DNA of 64,000 bases from Azotosporobacter soli (GTDB lineage Bacteria; Bacillota; Negativicutes; SG130): NCBI RefSeq assembly GCF_030542965.1, contig NZ_JAUAOA010000017.1, forward strand, positions 1 through 64,000, given 5' to 3'. Below, piece by piece: positions 1 through 7,550 of this stretch. Every line of letters starts with the position of its first letter. Within the stretch, counting starts at the first letter, position 1. The notes beneath the pieces are model-generated. The model ran no database searches. It was given only the letters and a program-made list of their open reading frames with translations, and was not told the DNA's origin. A program made the translations under genes and the position numbers.

Positions 1-41
1 CGCCAACCGCATAGCCTTTTCAGTCTACCCCTAAAGGGGTC

Positions 42-512
42 TTATTTCGACTTTTTTGCTGGCTCACCCGTGAACGGGTCAACTAGCTCTTTCAAAGTAA
101 GTTGCTCGGCGATCACATCGTCTTTTAACTGATTTTTGATATACTCTTCAATTGCTTTTTTATTTCGACCTACTGTATCTACATAGTATCCTTTACACCA
201 AAACTGTCGATTGCCATATCGATATTTCAAGTTCGCATGCCTATCAAATATCATTAATGAACTCTTTCCTTTTAGATACCCCACAAAACTTGACACGCTT
301 ATTTTCGGCGGTATGCTTACCAACATGTGAACGTGATCCGGGCAAGCACTTGCTTCTATAATTTCAACACCTTTATGTTCGCATAGCTTTCTCAGTATAA
401 CTCCGATATCACTTTTTATTTTCCCATATATGATTTGTCTTCTGTATTTCGGTGCGAAAACTATATGGTATTTGCATTTCCATTTTGTGTGTGCTAAACT
501 GCTGTTATCCAT
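42..512 (-). CDS. tnpA: IS200/IS605-family transposase TnpA (Y1 HUH)
   Basis: A 156-residue single-strand DNA transposase of the HUH/Y1 family. It cuts and rejoins the top strand at hairpins at the element ends. The HUH pair is visible as PDHVHMLV near residues 58-65, and the catalytic tyrosine lies in the GYYVDTVG segment near residue 110. The length matches full-size IS200 TnpA (about 150), so the protein looks intact. The start is the ATG at 512, preceded by AAAGGAGG. That Shine-Dalgarno is caught in a strong hairpin (see 523-577), the known way IS200 represses its own translation. Confidence 0.93.
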   Translation of the reverse strand: MDNSSLAHTKWKCKYHIVFAPKYRRQIIYGKIKSDIGVILRKLCEHKGVEIIEASACPDHVHMLVSIPPKISVSSFVGYLKGKSSLMIFDRHANLKYRYGNRQFWCKGYYVDTVGRNKKAIEEYIKNQLKDDVIAEQLTLKELVDPFTGEPAKKSK

Positions 513-522
513 TTTGGATACT

Positions 523-577
523 CCTCCTTTGTTAGTTTATGCGGTCGGCAAACCTGCATTTATTCTAGCAAAGGAGG
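523..577 (-). promoter_or_regulatory. 5'-leader hairpin sequestering the tnpA ribosome-binding site
   Basis: On the minus strand CCTCCTTTG (near 577-569) pairs with CAAAGGAGG (531-523). The right arm is the tnpA Shine-Dalgarno, which ends about 10 bases before the ATG. IS200 elements are known to hide the tnpA ribosome-binding site in such a stem to keep transposition rare; the matching layout here is read directly from the sequence. Confidence 0.8.
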
Positions 578-645
578 CTTTTCTTTTCTACTTATAGCTA
601 TAAGCTTTCCGGAACCACACGCCTAGCGCGTGGTTTTCTTTATAC

Positions 646-686
646 AAAAAAAGACGCCTTTGTCCCGTATACGGCACAAAGGCGTC
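646..686 (-). terminator. Strong rho-independent terminator
   Basis: A near-perfect stem GACGCCTTTGT...ACAAAGGCGTC (653-686) is followed on the minus strand by seven T's (652-646). It would stop minus-strand transcription before it enters the IS200 element. Confidence 0.8.
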
Positions 687-900
687 AAGCTTCGCTGCTT
701 AAGTAAACCTTGTTCATTCTGGCGCTATGAAATTTCTCCGCTTCTCTGCGATTGCGCTTGCAATTACTATTCTCTGCGCTTTCGAAAAAACCTTTCTCTT
801 TGTTTACATTTTTTATTATCATTTTGTTAAATGACCGGATTATCTTGCGGATACTAAAAAACGCCTCCTGATTTTTCATCATGAAGCGTTTTGTCATTCA
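687..900. other. Intergenic stretch with no convincing gene
   Basis: A 70-codon minus-strand frame can be opened here, but it lacks a Shine-Dalgarno, is lysine/asparagine-rich without a recognisable motif, and begins inside a terminator-like hairpin (857-894). I see no gene. The hairpin AAAACGC...GCGTTTT, with a T-run on the minus strand, follows the partial tRNA copy at 901-943 and probably once terminated it. Confidence 0.5.
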
Positions 901-943
901 TTTGGTGGAGACGAGGAAATCGTTCCCCTGACCTTTTGAATGC
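901..943 (-). repeat. Partial copy of the tRNA-Ala 3' half (att-like direct repeat)
   Basis: This segment repeats, with a handful of differences, the 3' half of the tRNA-Ala at 3200-3275: anticodon loop, anticodon stem 3' arm, variable loop, T-arm, acceptor 3' strand and CCA. The match covers 901-943 versus 3198-3241 in the same orientation. It begins at the anticodon loop, the usual crossover region for tRNA-targeting integrases. It is not a functional tRNA because the 5' half is missing and the T-stem is damaged. Confidence 0.8.
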
Positions 944-971
944 AAGGATCAAAAGTATGCAAGCTGCCCAA

Positions 972-1022
972 AACAAATAAAACGACAGCAATAGAAGCAA
1001 TCCTTCCCCACGCTGTCGTTTT
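972..1022 (-). terminator. Terminator after the EF-hand gene
   Basis: AACGACAGC (1020-1012 read on the minus strand) pairs with GCTGTCGTT, followed by TTATTTG on the minus strand. It lies 25 bases past the stop of the EF-hand protein gene. Confidence 0.6.
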
Positions 1023-1044
1023 AAACATATCCTCTAACGCTTAT

Positions 1045-1998
1045 TCATCCTGTGATTTTGCGACTTGATGTCTGCGTTATGCCCACCGTTTCATACGCGT
1101 TCTTCGCCACATCTTGCGCGCCCGCCGCAAATTCGCTTTCGCTCACGCTTCCATCGCCATTAGTATCCAGCTTCGCATAGGCCTTTTGTGCAACACTTCC
1201 GGCATCCGAGACAAAATCGCTCTCACTCACCGGCAAATTCATCCCGCTTGATGCCGCATACTCATATGCTTTCGTCGCCACATTTTGCGTTCCCGACACG
1301 AACTCACTCTCGCTTACACTTCCATCCGCATCCGTGTCCGCCTTCGCATATGCGTCTTGCGCGACTTTCGCAACTGTAGACATTACTTCATCTTCACTTA
1401 TCATCGCGCTACTATCGTTTGAAGTCAGGTAGTCATACGTTTTTCCGGCGATACTTTCTGCGCCCGCTGTAACTTCGCTTTCGCCCACGCTTCCATCGCC
1501 ATTAGTATCCAGCTTCGCATAGGCCTTTTGTGCAACACTTCCGGCATCCGAGACAAAATCGCTCTCACTCACCGGCAAATTCATCCCGCTTGATGCCGCA
1601 TACTCATATGCTTTCATCGCCACATTTTGCGTTCCCGACACGAACTCACTCTCGCTTACGCTTCCATCCGCATCCGTGTCTGCCTTCGCATATGCGTCTT
1701 GCGCGACTTTTCTAGCAGAGCTGACTACATCACTTTTGCTGACAGAACTGCTTGCATCGTTTTCTGTCGTTGATTGAGAAACCACGCTTGTCCCACCCGT
1801 TAATCCAAGAAAGATTTCCATATCTTTCTCATAACTAGTCTCGCTGCCTCCACTTTTTGATTTTGCCGCCACCCTGTCAGAAGTGCTGGATGACTTCGAA
1901 TATGTTTCCGCCGAATTATTCTCCGCAGCTGTCATCTGACTTTTAAACTTATTTATGGCTGACAACCAACTGGCGGAATAGTTTGACGTAACCTGCAT
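1045..1998 (-). CDS. Repetitive EF-hand calcium-binding protein
   Basis: A 317-residue acidic, Ser/Ala-rich protein made of about 38-residue units, four of which carry canonical 12-residue EF loops (DTDADGSVSESE and DTNGDGSV.ESE, with D1, D/N3, D5, G6 and E12 in place). A block of about 75 residues is nearly identical in two copies 342 bases apart. The N-terminal ~90 residues are Ser/Thr-rich without EF loops. There is no clear signal peptide or membrane segment. I chose the ATG at 1998 because AAAGGAGGAATCGTC precedes it; the longer frame lacks such a site. Calcium binding is likely from the loops; the biological role is unknown. Confidence 0.8.
   Translation of the reverse strand: MQVTSNYSASWLSAINKFKSQMTAAENNSAETYSKSSSTSDRVAAKSKSGGSETSYEKDMEIFLGLTGGTSVVSQSTTENDASSSVSKSDVVSSARKVAQDAYAKADTDADGSVSESEFVSGTQNVAMKAYEYAASSGMNLPVSESDFVSDAGSVAQKAYAKLDTNGDGSVGESEVTAGAESIAGKTYDYLTSNDSSAMISEDEVMSTVAKVAQDAYAKADTDADGSVSESEFVSGTQNVATKAYEYAASSGMNLPVSESDFVSDAGSVAQKAYAKLDTNGDGSVSESEFAAGAQDVAKNAYETVGITQTSSRKITG
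1128..1721 (-). repeat. Internal tandem duplication (period 342 bp) in the EF-hand gene
   Basis: The segment around 1128-1379 recurs almost unchanged at about 1470-1721, an offset of exactly 342 bases. At the protein level the block from VAQDAYAKADTDADGS to AKLDTNGDGSV is repeated with single substitutions (for example VATKAYE versus VAMKAYE). Near-identity at the DNA level points to a recent duplication or gene conversion. Confidence 0.85.
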
Positions 1999-2269
1999 GA
2001 CGATTCCTCCTTTATTTTCCATTCACTTACACTTCTATATTCGTATTGCCACTGATGGAGATATTAGCCGATAAAATTTTTATAACAACACCTCCTTTAA
2101 TAGTCTTCTTTTTTTGCATCACTCAACACTTCGTAAAGTCAGACACATGTTGAATTTTGGTTTTGATTGCATTATAATAACTCTGACGCAAACCTACAAT
2201 CAACAGATTTCCCTCATCTGTACAAAAATAGATACATTTTAATTTTTTGTTCGATTTCAGGAGAAAAAT

Positions 2270-2860
2270 ATGCGAAAAAAGGCAGTATACAAAAGTGCTA
2301 TTCGCTCACGTCATATGATTCGGCAAGCCTTTATCGAATTGATGAATGAGAAACCATTGGAAAAAATCACTGTAACCGACGTCATTGTCCGCGCCAACAT
2401 TAATCGTGGAACTTTTTACGCACACTACCAAGATGTGCGCGCCGTTATCGAGCAGATTGAAAATGAGATCATTGAAAAAACACTCCTTGTCTTGCGCGAT
2501 TTTCATTATATCGATTTTTTTCAAGACCCCTATCCCCTGTTATCAAAAATTTCCGCCTGGTTAGAAACTGATTTGGAATTTTATCGTATTCTTATTTGTT
2601 CACCAGGTGCGGAACAATTTTTATTTAAACTTCGAAAAATTTTCCTAGAGTATCTTGAATCGAATAGTGACATCCCCGATTCACTTAAAAACTCACAGGG
2701 TTTTTACATTCGAGCAAATTTCTTTGCAGGAGGAATTGTCCATTTGTATCAACTCTGGTTTCAAAACGAGTTACCTATTTCATTCAATGAATTATCGCTA
2801 GAAGTCAGCAAGTTACTTATCGATACTTCCAGCGAATTGACCGCAATCGCTCAAACATAA
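2270..2860 (+). CDS. TetR/AcrR-family transcriptional regulator
   Basis: A 196-residue regulator. Residues about 9-60 form a TetR-type helix-turn-helix: SRHMIRQAFIELMNEKPLEK, then ITVTDVIVRANINRGTFYAHY with the typical RGTFY-H-Y recognition helix. The C-terminal part resembles the ligand/dimer region of TetR proteins in the DhaS/YfiR-like group. CAGGAGAAAAAT precedes the ATG. It is divergent from the EF-hand gene, so an operator may lie in 2000-2269. The low G+C content relative to the rest of the window fits acquired DNA. The target is unknown. Confidence 0.85.
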   Translation: MRKKAVYKSAIRSRHMIRQAFIELMNEKPLEKITVTDVIVRANINRGTFYAHYQDVRAVIEQIENEIIEKTLLVLRDFHYIDFFQDPYPLLSKISAWLETDLEFYRILICSPGAEQFLFKLRKIFLEYLESNSDIPDSLKNSQGFYIRANFFAGGIVHLYQLWFQNELPISFNELSLEVSKLLIDTSSELTAIAQT

Positions 2861-3156
2861 ATGATTCTTGGCATCGTTTTTCCTGCTCACCCTAATGTGA
2901 ATGGAAATAGGTCTTTGCATATTTTAAAGTTGTCATCCTTTTAATTACCACTATCACTGTTCAAAAGAAAAACTCCTAGCAATAAAAAATCACCAGAATC
3001 CCCCTCTTAGAACAGTATCTGTTTTTTTTACAAATGACCCACGCATAAGAATATGCAAAGCATCTTTGCATAAGACGTAACTCCGTTGCGAGAGAGTTTG
3101 TTGCGCATTCAAAAAAGCTCTTAACATACTTTGTAATATACAAACACCTACACACA
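2861..3156. other. AT-rich intergenic stretch without a recognised feature
   Basis: About 300 bases between the TetR gene and the tRNA terminator. No frame with a plausible ribosome-binding site, no tRNA and no clear inverted repeat was found. It lies inside the interval bounded by the two tRNA-Ala 3' copies. Confidence 0.5.
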
Positions 3157-3188
3157 TAAAAAAGCTTCACAGCCACGCTGTGAAGCTT
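3157..3188 (-). terminator. Terminator of the tRNA-Ala gene
   Basis: Perfect 12-bp stem AAGCTTCACAGC / GCTGTGAAGCTT with a three-base loop (3162-3188), followed by T's on the minus strand, 12 bases past the tRNA 3' end. Confidence 0.85.
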
Positions 3189-3199
3189 TACTTTTAGTT

Positions 3200-3275
3200 T
3201 GGTGGAGACGAGGGGGATCGAACCCCTGACCTTTTGAATGCGAGCCAAACGCTCTCCCAGCTGAGCTACGCCCCC
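3200..3275 (-). tRNA. tRNA-Ala (anticodon CGC)
   Basis: A 76-base tRNA that folds completely: acceptor GGGGGCG/CGTCTCC, D-stem GCTC/GAGC, anticodon stem TTTGG/TCAAA with loop CTCGCAT, T-stem AGGGG/CCCCT with TTCGATC loop, and encoded CCA. The anticodon is CGC (codon GCG). The G3:U70 wobble pair, the main alanine identity element, is present. A TATAAT box lies at 3297-3292 on the minus strand, 16 bases upstream of the tRNA start. Its 3' half is duplicated at 901-943. Confidence 0.96.
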
Positions 3276-3291
3276 ACTGCCTACATTACAT

Positions 3292-3297
3292 ATTATA
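3292..3297 (-). promoter_or_regulatory. -10 box of the tRNA-Ala promoter
   Basis: A perfect TATAAT on the minus strand upstream of the tRNA, with a weak TTAATT 17 bases further upstream as candidate -35. Confidence 0.6.
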
Positions 3298-3349
3298 CCA
3301 CTAATTGGTTCAATAATTAACAGTTTTTTTCTCTCTGCGGTAACTTTTT

Positions 3350-4165
3350 TTATTCCGTTATCCGCTGACGATGGCTGTAGACGGTAAAGCCGTTTCCTTT
3401 TGCCGCGCCGATCAGCGTGATGCCAAGTTCCTCTGCCAAGTCCACCGCGAGCGTGGTCGGCACGGAGCGGGCAATGACGATGGGAACGGACATCTTGCTC
3501 AACTTGAGCAGGATTTCCGACGAGACGCGACCGCTGAAGACGATCGCCTTGTCTTGCATCGTCAACTTTTCTTTCAGGCAACGCCCGTACAGTTTGTCAA
3601 ACACGTTGTGACGGCCGATATCTTCGCTGTAAGCGACAAAGCGTCCTTCGGCGGCCACTGCGCCGCAGTGAACGCCGTGCGTCAATTGATGCGTGGCAGC
3701 GGACGCTTCCAGCGCATGCGCATAGTAGTTCACCAAGTCGGGCTGGATGCACAGTTCACTTTCGACATGTTTGCTGACCGCAGCATCATTGGCAAAATAA
3801 AATTCCGCGCGGCCGCGACCGCAGCAAGCCGAGAGGCAGCGTTTCAGATAACGGCCTGCAACTTCCGGTCTCACTTCGTCCGCCTCCAGCCAGATCATGC
3901 CCCGTTCGCGGTCAAGCGTCAGCTTTGTCAGCGCAGCGCTGTCTTTGATCATGCCTTCCGAGACAACAAAGCCGAGCGCCAATTCTTCTTCTTCGCTCGG
4001 CGTACAGAGCATCGTGACGATTTCTTTGCCGTTCAAATACAGCGTCAACGGCATTTCTTCCGAAATTGGCGCATCGATTTTTACGCCGCCCTGTTTCGTG
4101 ATGCGCAGCGCCGTGCGATAATCGACCGCCAGCGGCTGGCGCACATCCGGGTTATTATTTTTCAC
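3350..4165 (-). CDS. fdhD: Formate dehydrogenase accessory sulfurtransferase FdhD
   Basis: About 271 residues. FdhD carries sulfur from cysteine desulfurase to the Mo/W-bisMGD cofactor before it enters formate dehydrogenase. The catalytic cysteine loop is seen as CLSACCGRGR, and the family segments EEELALGFVVSEGM, HGVHCGA, EDIGRHNVFDK and FSGRVSSEIL are all present, so the protein is complete. The start is a GTG: AGGAGG sits about 11 bases before the GTG at 4165, while the alternative GTG at 4177 overlaps that site. It is the last gene of the HDCR-type operon, which matches its role in maturing the FdhF encoded at its start. Confidence 0.93.
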   Translation of the reverse strand: MKNNNPDVRQPLAVDYRTALRITKQGGVKIDAPISEEMPLTLYLNGKEIVTMLCTPSEEEELALGFVVSEGMIKDSAALTKLTLDRERGMIWLEADEVRPEVAGRYLKRCLSACCGRGRAEFYFANDAAVSKHVESELCIQPDLVNYYAHALEASAATHQLTHGVHCGAVAAEGRFVAYSEDIGRHNVFDKLYGRCLKEKLTMQDKAIVFSGRVSSEILLKLSKMSVPIVIARSVPTTLAVDLAEELGITLIGAAKGNGFTVYSHRQRITE

Positions 4166-4202
4166 CGCACCAGCCACCTCCTCGTCTGAGCAAAGCGTCT
4201 TC

Positions 4203-4757
4203 TCAAAGCTTGCCGATCTCCTTCGCCGCCGCGAAGCGTTTGTTCTTGGTTGTTTCCTTCAGCATTTCGTCATCGACGATGACAAACGCGTCGCCGGGGC
4301 AAATGGCTACGCAGGCCGGGCCTTCGCTGCGCCCCAAGCATAAATCGCATTTTTGCGTGACGAAGACTTCCTTCGCTGCACCGTCCGCCTGCAAACCGTG
4401 CTGCGCTACCGTCCTGTCATTGACGATCAGCGGCTTGACGTCAATCGCGCCAAACGGGCAGACGACCATGCATTTCTTGCAGCCGATGCAAAGCTCATCA
4501 TATACGATGTTGCAGCCGTCTTTCTGAACGATCGCACCTTCCTTGCAGACATTGGCGCAGGGCGCATCTTCGCATTGACGGCATTGCACCGGCATCGTCA
4601 CCCGCGCGGCGCGCACCAGCGAAAGGCGCGGTATGAACGGCAACTCGTTTTCATTGGCCGCATTCACGTCAACGCTGAGATGCGCAAGCGCGCAGGCGAT
4701 CTCACACGCCTTACAGCCGATGCAGCGGCGCGGGTTGGCTACGACGAAGCGGTTCAT
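4203..4757 (-). CDS. hycB3: Polyferredoxin-like electron-transfer subunit (HycB3-type)
   Basis: A 184-residue 4Fe-4S protein of the HycB/HydN/DmsB family. Cysteine groups CIGCKACEIAC (about 12-22), CRQCEDAPCANVC, CIGCKKCMVVC and the pair CDLC/CVAICP supply ligands for four clusters. In HDCR complexes two such subunits wire the formate dehydrogenase to the [FeFe] hydrogenase. It overlaps the hydA2 stop by four bases and precedes fdhD, the same company it keeps in acetogen HDCR clusters. The lysine-rich C-terminal tail beyond the last cluster could be a helix. HycB3 versus HycB2 is assigned by position, not by proof. Confidence 0.85.
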   Translation of the reverse strand: MNRFVVANPRRCIGCKACEIACALAHLSVDVNAANENELPFIPRLSLVRAARVTMPVQCRQCEDAPCANVCKEGAIVQKDGCNIVYDELCIGCKKCMVVCPFGAIDVKPLIVNDRTVAQHGLQADGAAKEVFVTQKCDLCLGRSEGPACVAICPGDAFVIVDDEMLKETTKNKRFAAAKEIGKL

Positions 4758-6139
4758 GACGGTTTCCTCCGGTCAGTATACGTCGTATGCAACAGATGAT
4801 GCGACGTATGCCCCAGCGGTTCGCCGAGAAATTCTTTATAGAGTTGCTGAATCGCCGGATTTTCATGCGACTTGCGCGTTTTCAGCTGCGCATCGTGGCC
4901 ATACGTCGCCGCCGTGCGATTGGCGTAGGCAAGCACACGATCTTCCGGCAACAAAACCTTCGGCTGTCCGCCGCCGCTTACGCAGCCGACCGGGCAAGTC
5001 ATAACCTCGATAAAATGATAGTCGGCGTTACCGGCCGCGACCTGTTCGAGCAAAGGTTTTGCATGTTGCAGTCCGGCCACAATAGCTACTTTGACTTCCT
5101 GCCCGCCAACCGTAAGGCTTGCGCTGCGAATGCCTTCGCCGCCGCGAATGAATTCGAGTTCCGGCTTGTCGAGCGGCTTTTTGTTCACCAGTTCCCAGGC
5201 TGTGCGAAGCGCCGCTTCCATCACGCCGCCGGTCGCGCCGAAAATGTGTCCCGCGCCGCTATACAAACCGAGCGCCGCATCGCCTTCTTCATCGGGCAGC
5301 GCAGCAAAATCAATCTTCGCTTCTTTCAGGAGATAGGCGAGCTCGCGCGTCGTCAGTACCGCATCGACATCGGGGCGGCCTTCGCTCGCGAGTTCGGGGC
5401 GCGCCGCTTCATACGGCTTGCAGGTGCAGGGCATGATCGCCACGCTGTACACCTGCTGCGGCTCAAGGTTGTCAATTTTTGCACCGTACGTTTTAAAGAG
5501 CGCGCCCGCCATCTGCTGCGGCGACTTGCAACTCGACAGATGCGGGATCAGCTGCGGGTATTCCTGTTCGACATGTTTGACCCAGGCGGGACAACAGGAT
5601 GTGAACATCGGCAACACGCCGCCGTTTTGCAAACGCGCCAGCAGTTCGCTGCCTTCTTCCATGATCGTCAGGTCGGCGGCAAAATTCGTGTCGTAGACGC
5701 GGTCGAAACCGAGCCGTCTTAGCCCGGCGACCAGTTTGCCCGGCGTCAGCGAACCCAGTTCGAGTCCGAAATCTTCGGCAATCGCCACCCGCACCGCAGG
5801 CGCGCACTGCACGAGAGTATGGAGCGAGGCATCGGCCAGCGCCGCCTTGACCTTTGCAAGAGCGCTTTGGCAATACGCGGCAAAGAGCGGTTCTTTAACG
5901 CCTTGCGGCATGCCGCGCTGCGCCAGCCGTTCCTTGCGCGGCATCGTTTCTTCCGCTGACAGCGAATCGAACGCACTGCAGGTTTGGACGCATTGCCCGC
6001 ACAAAACGCAGCGGCTCTCGTCAATCCGTTGTGGCTCGCCCTGCGTTCCCTGAATCGCATCGACCGGACACGCTTTCGCGCAGCGCCTGCAACCGGTACA
6101 AAGTTCTTGATCTATCATTATGCTGGAAGACATCATCAT
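4754..6139 (-). CDS. hydA2: [FeFe] hydrogenase catalytic subunit, HDCR type (HydA2)
   Basis: A 461-residue enzyme that interconverts H2 with protons and electrons. The N-terminus holds two 4Fe-4S sites (C14, C17, C20, C24 and C44, C47, C50, C54). The three H-cluster signatures follow: TSCCPAW (180-186) with SSCKSP (C204), MPCTCKPYE (236-244), and EVMTCPVGCVSGGGQP (C382, C386). The short architecture, without the extra 2Fe-2S and histidine-ligated clusters of larger hydrogenases, equals HydA2 of hydrogen-dependent CO2 reductase. It starts at 6139 behind AGAGAGG. It is flanked by two HycB subunits and shares an operon with fdhF and fdhD, so formate/H2 coupling is the expected role. Confidence 0.93.
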   Translation of the reverse strand: MMMSSSIMIDQELCTGCRRCAKACPVDAIQGTQGEPQRIDESRCVLCGQCVQTCSAFDSLSAEETMPRKERLAQRGMPQGVKEPLFAAYCQSALAKVKAALADASLHTLVQCAPAVRVAIAEDFGLELGSLTPGKLVAGLRRLGFDRVYDTNFAADLTIMEEGSELLARLQNGGVLPMFTSCCPAWVKHVEQEYPQLIPHLSSCKSPQQMAGALFKTYGAKIDNLEPQQVYSVAIMPCTCKPYEAARPELASEGRPDVDAVLTTRELAYLLKEAKIDFAALPDEEGDAALGLYSGAGHIFGATGGVMEAALRTAWELVNKKPLDKPELEFIRGGEGIRSASLTVGGQEVKVAIVAGLQHAKPLLEQVAAGNADYHFIEVMTCPVGCVSGGGQPKVLLPEDRVLAYANRTAATYGHDAQLKTRKSHENPAIQQLYKEFLGEPLGHTSHHLLHTTYTDRRKPS

Positions 6140-6151
6140 TGACCGCCTCTC

Positions 6152-6739
6152 TTAGCCTAGGAATTTTTTCATGGAGTCAAGCGTTGCCAGCGCCGCTTCG
6201 GTGCTGCGCCGTTTTTTCGTTTCCGCCGGACGGATCAGCGTCAATGCCTGTTCCGGACAGGCGTTCACGCAAGCCGGCCCTGTCACCCGCTCCGTACACA
6301 GGTCGCATTTGCTGGCAACCAGTTTTTCTTTCTCCTGTAAGCCGTCAGCGGCTTCCTCTTTAAGAATCTCCTGCATCACCACTTCACCATAGCGGTATTG
6401 CGGCGTCATTTCGAGTGCGCCGAATGGACAGGCCAGCATGCAGGTCTTGCAGCCCATGCAACGCTCCTCGTCGATGACGATCGCATTCTTGGCTTGCCGG
6501 ATCGCCGCGACCGAGCAGACATTGGCGCAGGGCGCATCTTCGCAATGGCGGCATTGCACCGGCATCGTGACTTCCGCCGTATGAACCAAATATAGTTTCG
6601 GCAGCAGCGGTTCCGTTACGCAACCGACGGTTTTCCCCTGATAAGTTGCATGCGCTGCAGCGCAGGCCAGCTCGCACACTTTGCAGCCGATGCATTTGTT
6701 CGGATCGGCAATGACAAAGGAGTTTAACGAATTGCTCAT
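6152..6739 (-). CDS. hycB2: Polyferredoxin-like electron-transfer subunit (HycB2-type)
   Basis: A 195-residue paralogue of the protein at 4203-4757, with the same four-cluster cysteine pattern: CIGCKVCELAC, CRHCEDAPCANVC, CMGCKTCMLACPFGA and CDLCTERVTGPACVNACP. It probably passes electrons between FdhF and HydA2 in the cytoplasmic complex. The ATG overlaps the mobA stop (ATGA), so the two are translationally coupled. The numbering is by position relative to known HDCR clusters. Confidence 0.85.
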   Translation of the reverse strand: MSNSLNSFVIADPNKCIGCKVCELACAAAHATYQGKTVGCVTEPLLPKLYLVHTAEVTMPVQCRHCEDAPCANVCSVAAIRQAKNAIVIDEERCMGCKTCMLACPFGALEMTPQYRYGEVVMQEILKEEAADGLQEKEKLVASKCDLCTERVTGPACVNACPEQALTLIRPAETKKRRSTEAALATLDSMKKFLG

Positions 6740-7389
6740 GACGACGCCTCTTTCTCTTCTTGCTTTTTTTGTTCGCCCCAGGATTTTTCGCGCTTAAGCA
6801 GCAAACGCTGCGCCGCCAGCAAATCCTCGCCATTGTTCACGTTAAAAAATGGCTGCTGCGCCCAGTGGTATGGCTCATATTCCGCCTTTTCAATATAACG
6901 CACCTTCACTTGCGGCAAAAAATCGATGATCCTGCGCTTTCCCCCGGCAGCCAGACACGCTTCAATCGGCGTGATGCAATCCTTCGTATAAAAGGCGTGC
7001 AACGCTTCCGTGGCGTCGCCGTCTTTGGGCATCGTCACCTGATAGCCAACCGCCTGCTCGGCCATATAGCGGATAAAAGCCGGCTGTAAAAACGGCATAT
7101 CGCAGGCGACGATAAAATTTAGCTCGGTTTCCGTCCAGCAGAGTCCGGCATGAATGCCGCCAAGCGGCCCCTGTCCAACGACCTTGTCGCCGACCATTGT
7201 GAAGCCGAGATGTGCATATTCGTCCGGCCGGTTGGTGACGAGGAGCGGCAGACGCGAAAAGGTTTGCCGCAAACCGTCCAAGACCCGTTCGATCAAAGGT
7301 TGGTCAGCCAATGAAACGAAAGATTTATCCCGCCCCATACGGCTGCTTCTTCCGCCCGCCAGCACGATCGGCGTAATCTGCTCCAGCAT
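6736..7389 (-). CDS. mobA: Molybdenum cofactor guanylyltransferase MobA
   Basis: A 217-residue enzyme that adds GMP to molybdopterin to make the MGD form of the cofactor needed by formate dehydrogenase. The N-terminal nucleotide-binding motif VLAGGRSSRMGRDK (about 10-23) and the downstream ACDMPFLQP metal-binding motif are intact. It sits between fdhF and hycB2, so cofactor maturation is co-expressed with the enzyme that uses it. The start is the ATG after GAGGGGGCGATACT. Confidence 0.92.
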   Translation of the reverse strand: MLEQITPIVLAGGRSSRMGRDKSFVSLADQPLIERVLDGLRQTFSRLPLLVTNRPDEYAHLGFTMVGDKVVGQGPLGGIHAGLCWTETELNFIVACDMPFLQPAFIRYMAEQAVGYQVTMPKDGDATEALHAFYTKDCITPIEACLAAGGKRRIIDFLPQVKVRYIEKAEYEPYHWAQQPFFNVNNGEDLLAAQRLLLKREKSWGEQKKQEEKEASS

Positions 7390-7419
7390 AGTATCGCCCC
7401 CTCACCTGTTAGCCGCTGA

Positions 7420-7470
7420 TTTAGTAACGAATTTCACCACAAAGACACAAAGAACACTAAGCATATTTTT
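7420..7470. repeat. CACAAAGACACAAAG-type intergenic repeat
   Basis: The fdhF-mobA gap (7390-7550) contains ACCACAAAGACACAAAGAAC followed by ACTAAGC. A related string occurs at about 19228-19315 between pduT and fucO. Both lie in intergenic DNA. The element looks like a dispersed low-complexity repeat; its function is unknown. Confidence 0.4.
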
Positions 7471-7550
7471 TTGCGTGGCAGATATTCATCTGCTGCCTTC
7501 ACGTTCCCCTTTGTAATTTTTTTCAAAGTCACCGCTTATTTTTCATTCCT

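Larger units (their letters stand above)
20..636 (-). mobile_element. IS200-type insertion sequence (tnpA only)
   Basis: A single Y1 transposase gene is bracketed by small hairpins, the organisation of IS200-group elements, which have no inverted terminal repeats and no tnpB. A short hairpin (CCCCTAAAGGGG, 28-39) lies just past the transposase stop and a second imperfect hairpin (about 613-634) lies on the upstream side. The exact ends cannot be fixed without a second copy or an empty site; the limits given are estimates from the hairpins. Confidence 0.7.

Noticed and set aside
685-897. Small minus-strand gene (70 codons)
   Set aside because: No ribosome-binding site, no motif, and it begins inside a terminator-like hairpin.
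3350-4177. fdhD start at the GTG 4177
   Set aside because: The AGGAGG lies directly against that GTG with no spacing; the GTG at 4165 has a plausible distance.
4787-5722. Long plus-strand frame of 311 codons opposite hydA2
   Set aside because: It is the antisense shadow of a well-supported hydrogenase gene, with Arg/His-rich composition and no start site.
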